Assembly (NCBI GenBank): GCA_937899645.1
Contig: CALCCD010000079.1
Coordinates: 1 to 63,610, forward strand
DNA length: 63,610 nucleotides
DNA from: an uncultured cyanobacterium
GTDB taxonomy: Bacteria > Cyanobacteriota > Cyanobacteriia > Cyanobacteriales > Geitlerinemataceae
Reading direction: 5' to 3'
This document shows, piece by piece, positions 19,544 through 28,010 of this stretch (position 1 is its first letter; the number at the start of each line of letters is the position of its first letter). A program made the translations under genes and the position numbers. The notes beneath the pieces are model-generated. The model made no database searches and had not been told where the DNA came from. It was given only the letters and a program-made list of their open reading frames with translations.

Positions 19544-21958
19544 TTACGACCCCTCGAGCAAGTCGATCGACTCCACATGGGGATTGACGATCTTCGTCGC
19601 ACCCTGCTGAAACTTAATCGCCAGCGACTGCTTCTTCTCGTTGCCGAACACCATCACGATCTCGCCCACGCCAAACTTGTCGTGCATCACGTTCTCGCCC
19701 AGCTTCCAGACTCGCTTCAGACCCGCCGGTTTCTTCGATGCCGCACTCGAGCGCGTGCGCGCCGAAAATGTCTTCACCGCAGCGGGCTCCGGCGCGAGGC
19801 GGGCGTTAATCCGCGACAGCGCCCGATCGCGCTGCACCGACGGCAACCCGTCTCCTTCGATGAGGTCTTCCGGCAGCTCCGAGAGGAACTGCGACGGCGA
19901 GGCGGGCATGTAGTTGCCCCAGAGGCGGCGCATCGTCACGTGACTGAGAAACAGCAGCTCCTTGGCGCGAGTGATGCCGACGTAGCAGAGGCGGCGCTCT
20001 TCTTCCAGGGCGCGCGGGTCATCGTTGCTGCGGAAGCTGGGGAAAAGCCCGTCCTCCATGCCGACCATAAAGACGATCGGAAATTCCAGCCCCTTCGAGG
20101 CGTGCAGCGTCATCAGTGTCACGGCCTTGCCGCCCTCGTCGAGGCTGTCGAGATCCGAGGCCAGCGAGGCATTCGCCAGGAAGCCGCCCAGCGACTCGTC
20201 CGCTTCGTCGTCGGCGTACTGCATCATCGCGTTGTAGATCTCGTTGACGTTCTGGATGCGATCGAGCGCTTCGTCCGTGCCGACTTCCCGGAGCGCGCGC
20301 ACGTAACCCGTGTCGTCGATCAGCCCCTGGAAAATCTCGCCCGCAGGCGTATCGGCAGCGGCTTGGGCTTGTAGGTTTCTGACGATATCGGTGAAGCCCA
20401 TGATGGCTTTTGCCTTGCGTCCGGCGATCGTCTTGACCGAGGTTTCGTCGTTGATGATGTCCCAGAGCGGACAGCCCAGCTGCTGGGCGATCGTGTCGAG
20501 CTTGTCGAGCGTGGTTTTGCCGATGCCGCGCTTGGGCACGTTGATCACGCGCTTGAGGCTGACGGTGTCGGCGGGGTTTTCCAGCAGACGCAAGTAGGCC
20601 AGCACGTCTTTGACTTCTTTGCGATCGTAGAACCGCAGCCCGCCGACCACTTTGTAAGGAATATTGAACTTGATGAACGCATCTTCGAGCGGTCGCGATT
20701 GGGCGTTGGTGCGGTACAGAATCGCGAAATCGCCGCCACTCAGCTCGGGATTCTGGCGGGTGAACTGGCGGACGCGATCGACCACGAAATACGCCTCGTC
20801 CTGCTCGTTATCGCAGCGGTGACAGTAAATCGGGTCGCCCTTGCCCCGTGTCGGGCGCAGCACCTTATCGATACGCTCGGTGTTGAGTTCGATGAGCTGG
20901 TTGGCGACTTCGAGGATCGTTTCGGTCGATCGATAATTCTCCTCGAGCTTGACCATCGATCGCGTGTCGCCATCGGGCAGGCCGTCGCCGAAATCCTCTT
21001 GGAAGCCCATCAAAATTGTGAAGTCCGCCATCCGGAACGAATAGATCGATTGATCGACATCGCCGACTACAAAGATCGATCGCTGCGCCCAGTTTTCCGG
21101 CACTTTCGTAAACGCTTTCGCCTCCGCGCCATTGGTCGCCAACAGCCGAATCAGGTCGTACTGCGTCTGGTTCGTATCCTGATATTCATCCACGAGGATG
21201 TGGCGAAATTTTTTGTGCCAGTAGCCCAGCACCGACTCGTTTTGCGCCAGCAGCTCGACGGGAATGCGGATCAGGTCGTCAAAATCGAGGGCGTTGTTTT
21301 CCGCGAGGCGACCCTGATAGAGGCGGTAGACCTCCGCGATCGTCCGCCCCCAGTAGCTCATCTCCTGGCGCTCGAACTCCTCCGGCGACCAGCCACGGTT
21401 TTTGGCGTTGCTCACCTGATAGCGCACCGCCTTCGGGTTGAACTTTTTGCTATCGAGGTTGAGCTGTTGGGTGACGATTTCCTTAAAGACCGACTGCACG
21501 TCCGACTCGTCGAAAATCGAGAACGTCTTCGTCCAACTGCGCCCTTGGGGGTCGCGATATTTCTCGATATCGAAGCGGAGGATGCGGGCGCAGAGTGAGT
21601 GGAACGTGCCGATCCAGAGGGGCTTGATGTAGGTTTTCCAAACCTGCGATCGGATGCGGGTCTGGTCGATCGCCGGGAGCGCTTCGAGCTGTTTGCCGTG
21701 GCCTTCGAGGGCGACGCGCTGGGCGAAGACTTCCTCGATCCGCGCCTTCATCTCCTTCGCGGCCTTGTTCGTGAACGTCACCGCCAGGATGTTCTCGGGA
21801 TCGACGCGGTGGGTCAGGATCAGATTGACGACACGGTAGGTCAGCGCCCGCGTTTTGCCCGAGCCCGCACCGGCCACCACCAGCAGCGGGCCGCAGAAGT
21901 GTTCGACGGCGCTGCGCTGGGAGGGGTTGAGGTGACTGAGAAAGTCGGTGGAGGCCAT
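19544..21958 (-). CDS. pcrA: UvrD/PcrA-type superfamily 1 DNA helicase
   Basis: 804-aa 3'-5' SF1A helicase. All motifs are present: Q-motif LNPSQRSAVEH, motif I VVAGAGSGKTRALTYRV (about 27-43), Ia AVTFTNKAAKEMK, II ILVDEYQDTNQTQYDL, III FVVGDVDQSIYSFRMAD, V LMTLHASKGLEFPIVFM and VI RRLCYVGITRAKELLFLS. The C-terminal tail after about 690 holds a PcrA-type RNAP-binding Tudor-like segment (WKLGENVMHDKFGVGEIVMVFG). It acts in repair and transcription-replication conflict resolution. Length is normal. Unusually, xisH starts 2 bp after its stop. Confidence 0.95.
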   Translation of the reverse strand: MASTDFLSHLNPSQRSAVEHFCGPLLVVAGAGSGKTRALTYRVVNLILTHRVDPENILAVTFTNKAAKEMKARIEEVFAQRVALEGHGKQLEALPAIDQTRIRSQVWKTYIKPLWIGTFHSLCARILRFDIEKYRDPQGRSWTKTFSIFDESDVQSVFKEIVTQQLNLDSKKFNPKAVRYQVSNAKNRGWSPEEFERQEMSYWGRTIAEVYRLYQGRLAENNALDFDDLIRIPVELLAQNESVLGYWHKKFRHILVDEYQDTNQTQYDLIRLLATNGAEAKAFTKVPENWAQRSIFVVGDVDQSIYSFRMADFTILMGFQEDFGDGLPDGDTRSMVKLEENYRSTETILEVANQLIELNTERIDKVLRPTRGKGDPIYCHRCDNEQDEAYFVVDRVRQFTRQNPELSGGDFAILYRTNAQSRPLEDAFIKFNIPYKVVGGLRFYDRKEVKDVLAYLRLLENPADTVSLKRVINVPKRGIGKTTLDKLDTIAQQLGCPLWDIINDETSVKTIAGRKAKAIMGFTDIVRNLQAQAAADTPAGEIFQGLIDDTGYVRALREVGTDEALDRIQNVNEIYNAMMQYADDEADESLGGFLANASLASDLDSLDEGGKAVTLMTLHASKGLEFPIVFMVGMEDGLFPSFRSNDDPRALEEERRLCYVGITRAKELLFLSHVTMRRLWGNYMPASPSQFLSELPEDLIEGDGLPSVQRDRALSRINARLAPEPAAVKTFSARTRSSAASKKPAGLKRVWKLGENVMHDKFGVGEIVMVFGNEKKQSLAIKFQQGATKIVNPHVESIDLLEGS

Positions 21959-22011
21959 AGGGTTCGTGTCGGCAAGCCGATGGGCGGTTCGGGCGGGAAT
22001 GAAGCCTTATT

Positions 22012-23337
22012 TTACCGCCGCTGCACCGGGCGATTTGCCAACGCGTTGCCGAGGTGGACGTAAGCTTCGCTGTAGTTCGGGTCGAGTTCGATCGCCGTGC
22101 GCCAAGCGTCGATCGCCCGTTCCGTCTCGCCTTCGTCGTAGAGCAAAAGCCCCAGACGCGTGTAGACGATCGGCGAGTCCGGGTCGAGGTCGATCGCTTG
22201 CTGGTAGTACTCGTTGGCGCTGCGATACTCGCCCAGCTCCACGAACATATCCGCCATGCCCACGTACCCAAGCGGGAAGTCTGGAGCGGTGTCGATCGCG
22301 TTCTGATACGAGTTAATTGCGATCGCCGTTCGGCCTTCGTCCGCGTAGTAATCCCCGAGGCTGAAGTAGACCCGTGCCAGATCGGCGCTCGGCAGATCGC
22401 TGCGACGCTCGACGAGATCCAGCGCCGAAGCGTAGGCCGTCTGCGCCCGATCGCGCTCGCCCGTGATTCGTAGCGCGTCGCCCAGCGCCACCCAATAGCT
22501 CGGGTCGGTGTTGTCGATCTTCAGTGCCTGCTCCTGAGAGAGGATCGCCGACTCGAGGTCGTTGGTCGCCGCCAACAGTAGGCCATAGGCGTAGTGAACG
22601 TCCGCGCGCCGATCTCCCGTGCGATCGAGCGCCATCAGCAGGACGGGCAGCGCTTCGTCGTAGCGATTTAGCCGCACCAGCGCGAGGCCCAGATCGCCGT
22701 AAGTATCGTCGAGATTTGGATTGAGGTCGATCGCCGTACCCAACAGCGACGCCGCACTGCGATAGTCCTGCTGCGATAGCTTTAGCTCGCCGAGGCTGCG
22801 GTAGGCCGGGGCGAAGCGACGATCGGCGTCGATCGCATCGCGTAGATGAGCCTCTGCTTCCTCACGGCGATCGTCCTCGACGGCCACCAGCGCCAAGTTG
22901 TAGTGGGGCGGAGCCAGGCTCGGGTTGAGTTCGATCGCCCGTTCGTAGGACGCGATCGCCTCAGACAGATTGCCGCCCGCCCGCTGGGCCACGCCGAGAT
23001 TGTTATAGACATCGGCATACTCCGGGCGGATATCCAGCGCCAGCTCGTAGGCCACGATCGCCCCGCTGAGGTCGCCCGTTTTGTACAGCGAGCGCCCGAG
23101 GTAGTTGTATGCCTCGTAATCCGACGGGTCGAAGGAGAGCGCCTGTGAGAATGCCGCGATCGCCCCGTCGTAGTCTCCCACCGCGAACCGCTCGACGCCT
23201 TGACGATAGGCTCCCGTCGGACTGCCATACACCTGAGCGACGACGGGTGGCGCGATCGCCAGCACGGGCACGGGCAGCAGCAACGCCGCCGCAACGAGCG
23301 CCTGCCAGCGATAGCGCCCTCGATTCGATCGAGCCAT
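22012..23337 (-). CDS. Exported tetratricopeptide-repeat protein
   Basis: 441 aa from the ATG at 23337, preceded by GGAGG 8 bp upstream; a GTG two codons earlier is also possible. The N-terminus is a signal-type segment (ALVAAALLLPVPVLAIAPPVVAQ). Tandem TPR units of about 34 residues fill nearly all the rest, for example GDYDGAIAAFSQALSFDPSD, YNNLGVAQRAGGNLSEAIAS and EYRSANEYYQQAIDLDPDSP. I estimate ten to eleven units. It is probably a periplasmic or thylakoid-lumen scaffold. It ends 53 bp before the pcrA start on the same strand. Confidence 0.88.
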   Translation of the reverse strand: MARSNRGRYRWQALVAAALLLPVPVLAIAPPVVAQVYGSPTGAYRQGVERFAVGDYDGAIAAFSQALSFDPSDYEAYNYLGRSLYKTGDLSGAIVAYELALDIRPEYADVYNNLGVAQRAGGNLSEAIASYERAIELNPSLAPPHYNLALVAVEDDRREEAEAHLRDAIDADRRFAPAYRSLGELKLSQQDYRSAASLLGTAIDLNPNLDDTYGDLGLALVRLNRYDEALPVLLMALDRTGDRRADVHYAYGLLLAATNDLESAILSQEQALKIDNTDPSYWVALGDALRITGERDRAQTAYASALDLVERRSDLPSADLARVYFSLGDYYADEGRTAIAINSYQNAIDTAPDFPLGYVGMADMFVELGEYRSANEYYQQAIDLDPDSPIVYTRLGLLLYDEGETERAIDAWRTAIELDPNYSEAYVHLGNALANRPVQRR

Positions 23338-23865
23338 CCCCACAACCTCCTCTCGCGTTCACACTAGCTAACGGCTCTTCACGACCGCTTTTGATAGATT
23401 AGCCGATTCGATTCGGGGTCGGGCGGACGGGGCCATCGCCGAAAGACTCAGCCCGCCGGTCGCCCCACAAGCAAATACATGCCGTGCTCGTCCGTCTCCG
23501 GCTGCTCAAACGGCCTTTTGGCAGCGCCACAGTTTTTCAGAAACGGGTCGAAAATTGACATAAAAAACAGCCGATCGCTTATCGATCGACCGCTCTCTGT
23601 CGAAAATTATCAATATTGTGGACTCGAGGAAATACGCACTGACTCAGGTGTTGCCCAAACGAATAAGTCTTGACTCAAGCTTTGCATAAAGCCCTAAAGT
23701 TAACGAAGATACTGCCACCGAGGCGGCGCAGAAAATTCCAGGTATTCTGAGACACTAAATCAAATCCTCAAACGCAAGTCTTCAGATTGACTGCATGTGA
23801 TTTTTTAGGGTTCGACCGCGAACTTCGCATTGAACTTCGATCGCGCCTTACGTCGATCGGGACAG
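23338..23865. other. AT-richer intergenic stretch between TPR gene and cyAbrB
   Basis: 528 bp with lower GC than its surroundings. Short frames here (for example 23479-23673 plus) show no family features. Nothing definite is seen. Confidence 0.4.
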
Positions 23866-24243
23866 CTAGCTTTCTTCGCCAACCTGCTTGAGATGAATAT
23901 GCTTGCGACCGAGCGTAATCTCAAATTCGTCGCCCGCTTGTAGGTTCATCTGTTTCGTATATGCAGAGCCGATAAGCAGGTTTCCGTTGGATTGAACGCT
24001 GATTCGGTAGCTTGCGCTCCTTCCCCCTCGACCGTTCGTACTCTGCTTGCCGTCGAGCTCGATGCCCTTCGCCTCAATCAGCGCATTGTAGAACTTCATC
24101 ATATTGACGCGTTCGACGCCACTTTTGGTGACGCTATAGTAACCACAATGTCTTGCTTTCTCCTCCTTGGATACATCGCCAAGTTCTTGGACTTTATCGA
24201 GGAGAGCCTTTCCGACCATCTCCTTTGGTGATGCTTGGCTCAT
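23866..24243 (-). CDS. cyAbrB-type AbrB family transcriptional regulator
   Basis: 125-aa cyanobacterial AbrB-like DNA-binding protein. Conserved blocks: MVGKALLDKVQEL, SKEEKARHCGYYSVTKSG, ERVNMMKFYNALIEAKGIEL, then RGGRSASYRISVQSNGNLLI and the C-terminal AbrB-type SpoVT fold AGDEFEITLGRKHIHLKQ. cyAbrB1/2 proteins control nitrogen, carbon and hydrogenase genes and are near-universal in cyanobacteria; I cannot tell which paralogue this is. I start at ATG 24243 (MSQASPKE) rather than eight codons upstream because conservation begins there. The upstream region is long, AT-rich and structured. Confidence 0.93.
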   Translation of the reverse strand: MSQASPKEMVGKALLDKVQELGDVSKEEKARHCGYYSVTKSGVERVNMMKFYNALIEAKGIELDGKQSTNGRGGRSASYRISVQSNGNLLIGSAYTKQMNLQAGDEFEITLGRKHIHLKQVGEES

Positions 24244-24824
24244 GTTTATATCTCTCTGGGACGGCAATAATGTATCGCGGAGCAGCTTCGCTCTTGTGAG
24301 ACGACAAGCTCCGTAGACAGAGCTTGTCGATGGAGTGACTCAGTAGACCTCCATTTCACAAAGCTCTCTATCATCAGAGGTTTATTTCTCTGATGGTGTT
24401 AATAATTTATTAATATACGACAAAAGTGTAAATTTCCTTACCTTTTTGTCGCGATCTTTAGTTCGGCGGAGTTATTACTCTCAATTTTGGAGGGGCTCCT
24501 CTTAACTCTTCTTAACTCAAGGGGCCTCCGCAATGAGGCTCTCCGTATTTTTGCTTGCTTGCTTTGTCGCCGAAGCTCCAGATTCTTTGCCGCAGACATA
24601 AGAGAACATACTGAAGATCGGCGCGAAGATTCGCTTGTAAGGCCCCGTTGAGGCAATGGGCTTGACATCGGGGCGATCTCGCAATTTTTGACGTTGTTTG
24701 CCGGAGGTGTCTGGAGTGGCGATCGAGGCGGGCTGGTTCGTCGGCGGCCCGGTTGCGCCACGTTGAAAGACCTACAATTGTGAGGCTAGGAAACTTTTAC
24801 GCCGTCCTGAATGAGGCTCCTGCC
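24244..24824. other. Long divergent intergenic region upstream of cyAbrB and the M48 gene
   Basis: 581 bp without a supported gene. The cyAbrB side is AT-rich (24390-24470) and carries the two hairpins described separately. The frame 24438-24761 on the minus strand lacks family features. Confidence 0.5.
24302..24395 (-). promoter_or_regulatory. Two hairpins in the presumed cyAbrB leader
   Basis: CGACAAGCTC (24302-24311) pairs with GAGCTTGTCG (24320-24329). CATCAGAG (24372-24379) pairs with CTCTGATG (24388-24395), loop GTTTATTT. Both arms are perfect. They lie 60-150 bp upstream of the cyAbrB ATG and could be operators or leader RNA structure. Confidence 0.5.
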
Positions 24825-25691
24825 ATGAAGTCGCCCCTATTTGGCCTACGCGCTGACGATTTTCGTCACCCCCTCGACTTTGAAGCGACGCGCGCCCTCA
24901 AGCAGATTCCAGGGCTTGCGGTCTTGATTCGCAGCCTGTTGGGCGAGGTTGGCGAAAAGTTCTTTTACTTGGAGAACATCGCCGCGAGCGTGCTGGTGGG
25001 GCCGAACCAACTGCCCGATTTACACGAGATGGTGCAGGATGCCGCGCGCGTCCTCGAGGTCGAAGCACCCCAGCTCTACGTGCAGCAGAACCCGAACCCC
25101 AATGCCTACACGTTTGCTATGCGGGGTCGCCAGCCGTTCGTGGTGCTGCACACGTCGCTGATCGACCTGCTCGAGCCCGATGAAGTTAAGGCCACGATCG
25201 CCCACGAACTCGGCCACCTAAAGTGCGAGCACGGAGTTTATCTGACGCTGGCGAACTTGCTGATGCTGGCCGCCGAGCAGCTCCCGGTTTGGGGTCAGCC
25301 GATCGCGGCGAATTTTCAGAGTCAGATGATGGAGTGGGTGCGCTGTGCGGAATTTAGCTGCGATCGGGCGGCGCTGCTGGCGATTCAAGATCCGAAGGTG
25401 GTGGCGTCGGTGCTGATGAAGCTGTCGGGCGGGTCGCCGAAGCTGTCGGCGCGCTTGAATGTCGATGCATTTATCGATCAGGCGCGAGCCTACGATCGCA
25501 TTGACGAGACCGAAATCGGCGAAATGCTCAAGCAAATGCAGACCGATTTGCTCTCTCACCCAGTACCGGTTTTGCGGGCGCGCGAGATCGATCGCTGGTC
25601 GCGCAGCCGCGAGTATCAGCGCTTGTTAAACCCCGAAGGGAGTTGCTATAGTGAGGGCTCCAAATCTGCGGGCAAATGGCGGAATTGGTAG
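24825..25691 (+). CDS. M48 family zinc metalloprotease
   Basis: 288-aa M48 peptidase. The zinc motif HELGH is at 127-131 in VKATIAHELGHLKCEHG, and the third ligand Glu is at about 176 in VRCAEFSCDRAAL. The preceding segment with NPNAYTFAMRG and PFVVLHTSLIDLL is typical of the family. A hydrophobic stretch (YLTLANLLMLAAEQL) may insert in the membrane. I start at ATG 24825 (MKSPLFGLRA); the open frame runs further up from a TTG. Oddly, the last seven codons and the TAG stop lie inside the tRNA-Leu gene on the same strand. Confidence 0.9.
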   Translation: MKSPLFGLRADDFRHPLDFEATRALKQIPGLAVLIRSLLGEVGEKFFYLENIAASVLVGPNQLPDLHEMVQDAARVLEVEAPQLYVQQNPNPNAYTFAMRGRQPFVVLHTSLIDLLEPDEVKATIAHELGHLKCEHGVYLTLANLLMLAAEQLPVWGQPIAANFQSQMMEWVRCAEFSCDRAALLAIQDPKVVASVLMKLSGGSPKLSARLNVDAFIDQARAYDRIDETEIGEMLKQMQTDLLSHPVPVLRAREIDRWSRSREYQRLLNPEGSCYSEGSKSAGKWRNW

Positions 25692-25751
25692 ACGCAGCAC
25701 ACTCAAAATGTGCCGACTTCGGTTGTGAGGGTTCGAGTCCCTCTTTGCCCA
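25670..25751 (+). tRNA. tRNA-Leu (anticodon CAA)
   Basis: Class II tRNA. Acceptor GGGCAAA (25670-25676) pairs fully with TTTGCCC (25744-25750), discriminator A at 25751. The D-arm is GCGGAATTGGTAGACGC. The anticodon stem GCACA/TGTGC encloses loop CTCAAAA with CAA at 25704-25706. A long variable arm follows, then the T-arm GAGGG-TTCGAGT-CCCTC. CCA is not encoded, and a T5 run follows directly. It decodes UUG. It overlaps the 3' end of the M48 gene by 22 bp. Confidence 0.95.
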
Positions 25752-25853
25752 TTTTTCTTTACGGATTTTTCAAGTCTGGCCGCGCGCTCGACGCCGTGAA
25801 AACGTACCTCTAGCGGTGCGGCTGTCTGAAAAATATTGCATCTCAACGCAGCG

Positions 25854-26408
25854 CTAGTCCTCAACGCCACAGTAGCGGTTGAACTCTAGCGATAATGCTT
25901 CGAGGCGGCGCGCTTGCTCGTGGGCGTCTGCACCATAGCGTTTGACCTGTGCCTGCGATCGCTTGAGTTCCTTGAGCTGCTGCGGGTCGGGCTTGGCGCT
26001 GGAAATTCGGCGCACTTCGTCGGCCATCTTGCCGTAGGCGTCGCCCAACTCCCGGTAGGCGCTGACGAACTGGGTCTGCTGTTCGGCGAGCCGCTCGTCG
26101 GAGAGTTCGAGCAGGCGCAGCTCGTTGGCGACAGCCTGCAAGTTATTGGCCAGCGTTTCGATCGCCTGGGGGTCGCTGCCTTGAAATTCCAGGATGCGAA
26201 CGTAGCCGCGATCGACGACTTCGATCGCCTGCCGACACTGGAGCGTTCGCTGCCGCTGCTGCCAGACGCGCCAGCCGCCCCAGATGCCCCCCGCCAGCAC
26301 GAGCGCGATCGCCACGCCCGCCGGTGCGAACGCTTGCCAGGGGCGATCGGCGCGCACTTTGGCATCTGGCGGCGTGCGGGACGGGTCGGAGGGTCGGCGA
26401 TCGGGCAT
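25854..26408 (-). CDS. Single-pass membrane protein with coiled-coil-like domain, unknown function
   Basis: 184 aa from ATG 26408. A basic, Pro-rich N-terminus is followed by one membrane helix (about 29-48, AGVAIALVLAGGIWGGWRVW). A helical domain rich in Gln, Glu, Arg and Leu then runs to the end (QTQFVSAYRELGDAYGKMAD, RRLEALSLEFNRY). Two cysteines (CRQAI and RYCGVED) could pair. The upstream part of the open frame is not conserved in style and is left out. The domain should lie outside the cytoplasm by the positive-inside rule. No family recognised. Confidence 0.65.
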   Translation of the reverse strand: MPDRRPSDPSRTPPDAKVRADRPWQAFAPAGVAIALVLAGGIWGGWRVWQQRQRTLQCRQAIEVVDRGYVRILEFQGSDPQAIETLANNLQAVANELRLLELSDERLAEQQTQFVSAYRELGDAYGKMADEVRRISSAKPDPQQLKELKRSQAQVKRYGADAHEQARRLEALSLEFNRYCGVED

Positions 26409-26622
26409 ATGGATTTTTTGCAGAAGTATTTGCAGAAAGAAGAAGCAGGGGCGAGCTGCGGCAGGCGAGATGACGGCGCTATTTATCATTGCACCCGTCG
26501 TCGCGGGTCGCGAGCAGGGCAACGATCGCTCGAGAAAGGGCCATCAGCAGATCTCGCGAGCGAGCCGTTCGCTCGGCTCTCGAATAGCGAGGTGAAGATT
26601 TGGTAAAGGTGCGGAAAATTCT

Positions 26623-26636
26623 GTATGTAAATATAC
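26623..26636 (+). promoter_or_regulatory. NtcA box upstream of the PirA-like gene
   Basis: GTATGTAAATATAC is a perfect GTA-N8-TAC match and extends to GTAT/ATAC arms. It is followed by an A-rich stretch and possible -10 elements TATGCT (26651-26656) or TAGATT (26656-26661), 14 or 19 bp after the TAC. Its centre lies about 68 bp before the ATG. The spacing is shorter than the usual activator spacing and would cover the -35 region. Confidence 0.75.
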
Positions 26637-26650
26637 AAAAAAAAATTGCC

Positions 26651-26661
26651 TATGCTAGATT
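26651..26661 (+). promoter_or_regulatory. -10 region of the PirA-like gene
   Basis: Overlapping candidates TATGCT and TAGATT. No -35 consensus is present at the right distance; the NtcA box occupies that place. Confidence 0.5.
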
Positions 26662-26696
26662 GAGTTCATCACGATGCAACCGCACCATAATCACCA

Positions 26697-26852
26697 ATGG
26701 CCAGACTACAACGCAAATCCCATACCTATGCCGCCCGCGCTCACCGCGAAACCTTGCTGAAGGCGCTCGAGCGCCGCATTGAATCGGCACGCGCGAAGGG
26801 CGACAACGAACTGCTGCGCCAACTCGAAGCCGAAGCGAAGTACCTCGGGTAG
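26697..26852 (+). CDS. 51-aa PirA-like PII-interacting regulator candidate
   Basis: The 51-residue product starts MARLQRKSHTYAARAHRETL and continues with LLKALERRIESARAKGDN and LLRQLEAEAKYLG. It is highly charged and helical, with no membrane segment. The pattern (basic N-terminus, RETLL, ERRIE-ARAKGD, LEAE-YLG end) fits, as I remember it, the small cyanobacterial PirA family. PirA in Synechocystis binds PII and slows PII activation of N-acetylglutamate kinase, limiting arginine synthesis. The perfect NtcA box upstream supports a nitrogen role. A rho-independent terminator follows, so this is a stand-alone gene. The identification is from memory and should be treated as probable. Confidence 0.7.
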   Translation: MARLQRKSHTYAARAHRETLLKALERRIESARAKGDNELLRQLEAEAKYLG

Positions 26853-26919
26853 AGGCGGCACGGCACATCCAAGATTCGCGCTCTGCCGAGTTCCCCGAGC
26901 GCGAGTCGTAAACCGAATG

Positions 26920-26951
26920 GCGGCGATTTAACACGATCGCCGCTTTTCTTA
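26920..26951 (+). terminator. Rho-independent terminator of the PirA-like gene
   Basis: GCGGCGAT (26920-26927) pairs with ATCGCCGC (26936-26943), followed by TTTTCTTA. It lies 68 bp after the stop. Confidence 0.85.
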
Positions 26952-27069
26952 TGCCGACTTGTCGGAGCGCGTCTCGAAAAACATATGCCTCTCTCGATGC
27001 CGGGCAATGCCTTTGCGTAATGCTCTACGAGGTCTTGCGCGAACCATTGGCGTGACTTTGGCGAGGCGA

Positions 27070-27588
27070 TTACGAGGAGCGATCGGGATCGTTAAGCTGA
27101 GCGTCGATTTGCGGGGCTTTGGCGTTAATTTCGGCGATGATTGCGTCAAGTTCGGCCTGCTGTTCCGGCGTACCCATATCGTCAAGCAGCACTTTCTTCT
27201 TGGGCGGAAACAGCTTGTTGCGCAGCGCCTGCACGCGATCTCCCATCGTCGTCGGGCGACCCCGGTGGCGGAGTTGGTCGCTGCGATAGCGCTGCTGGAC
27301 TTTCTCGCGCAGGGCGCGGGCGTCTCGGCGTCGCTGGGCTTTGCGCAGGTCGATGCGCCCGCCAGTGCCGATATTTTCTAGCTCTCGCTCGAGCGCTTCG
27401 ATATCGCTCAAGTAGCTCGGCAGTTCGGTTAGCTCGTCTCCGCTCTGCCAGTACGTGGCGATGGTGCTCCAGACCCAGCCGCCCAGCGTTCCGAGCAGAA
27501 AAGACAGCAGCGTGGGGTAGCCGAGGGCGACAAAGCTCACCGCAAAGGCGAGACCCCAACCGAATCCGATGAGAATAACTTGGCTCAT
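27070..27588 (-). CDS. Two-TM membrane protein with charged C-terminal domain, unknown function
   Basis: 172 aa. Two adjacent hydrophobic segments occupy about residues 3-21 and 26-46 (IGFGWGLAFAVSFVALGYP and TLLSFLLGTLGGWVWSTIAT). The rest is highly charged: DIEALERELENIG, a basic block RKAQRRRDARALREKV, then RNKLFPPKKKVLL and an acidic end. It probably hangs a soluble domain into the cytoplasm. It starts 4 bp before the stop of the Trp-rich protein gene on the same strand, so the two are co-transcribed. I do not recognise the family. Confidence 0.75.
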   Translation of the reverse strand: MSQVILIGFGWGLAFAVSFVALGYPTLLSFLLGTLGGWVWSTIATYWQSGDELTELPSYLSDIEALERELENIGTGGRIDLRKAQRRRDARALREKVQQRYRSDQLRHRGRPTTMGDRVQALRNKLFPPKKKVLLDDMGTPEQQAELDAIIAEINAKAPQIDAQLNDPDRSS

Positions 27589-27592
27589 GGGC

Positions 27593-27931
27593 TTAGCGCG
27601 TGGGCTCGTCGGTCGCGAGGGACGAGATGGACGGCGGGTCGATCGCGGGAACTGGGGCTGCCGTGGCGAGCGCGTCCCAGTCCGGGTCGGGACACAGATC
27701 TTCTTGCTCGGCCAGGGATTTCCAGCCCGGTCGCCAGCGATCGCGATCTCTTAGAGCTTTGGCGTTGATCCAGAAGCGCGTCTCGCGATCGCAAGAGGCC
27801 GTCAGTTCTGCAAAGACAAAGCCGTCCTCGTTCTTGCGGTTGACCACCTGAAAGTGTCGCCACCCCCAAGTGCGCTGCATCGACGTCCACTTCGAGCCGA
27901 GGAGATGAGGGTACTTGGCTTTCTTGGGCAT
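27593..27931 (-). CDS. TIGR02450 family Trp-rich protein
   Basis: 112 aa from ATG 27931 (MPKKAKYPHLLGSKWTS). The conserved block GSKWTSMQRTWGWRHFQVVN, FVFAELTASCDRETRFWI and LRDRDRWRPGW with many Trp residues is the small TIGR02450 family, found in cyanobacteria and marine proteobacteria; function unknown. The last third (after about residue 75) is variable and Pro/Ala-rich. The frame is open 65 codons further up, but that part translates a 10-bp tandem repeat and is not conserved. It shares an operon with the downstream membrane protein. Confidence 0.88.
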   Translation of the reverse strand: MPKKAKYPHLLGSKWTSMQRTWGWRHFQVVNRKNEDGFVFAELTASCDRETRFWINAKALRDRDRWRPGWKSLAEQEDLCPDPDWDALATAAPVPAIDPPSISSLATDEPTR

Positions 27932-28010
27932 TGACGGGAGAGCGAGGCGATAGGGTTTTTGGATTGAGGCGATCGCGGCGGTGCGCTCCTCGATGGCGGC
28001 AAAACTTTGC

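Noticed and set aside
24438..24761. 107-codon frame upstream of cyAbrB
   Set aside because: Low-complexity Ser/Arg-rich translation over an AT-rich regulatory gap; no ribosome site.
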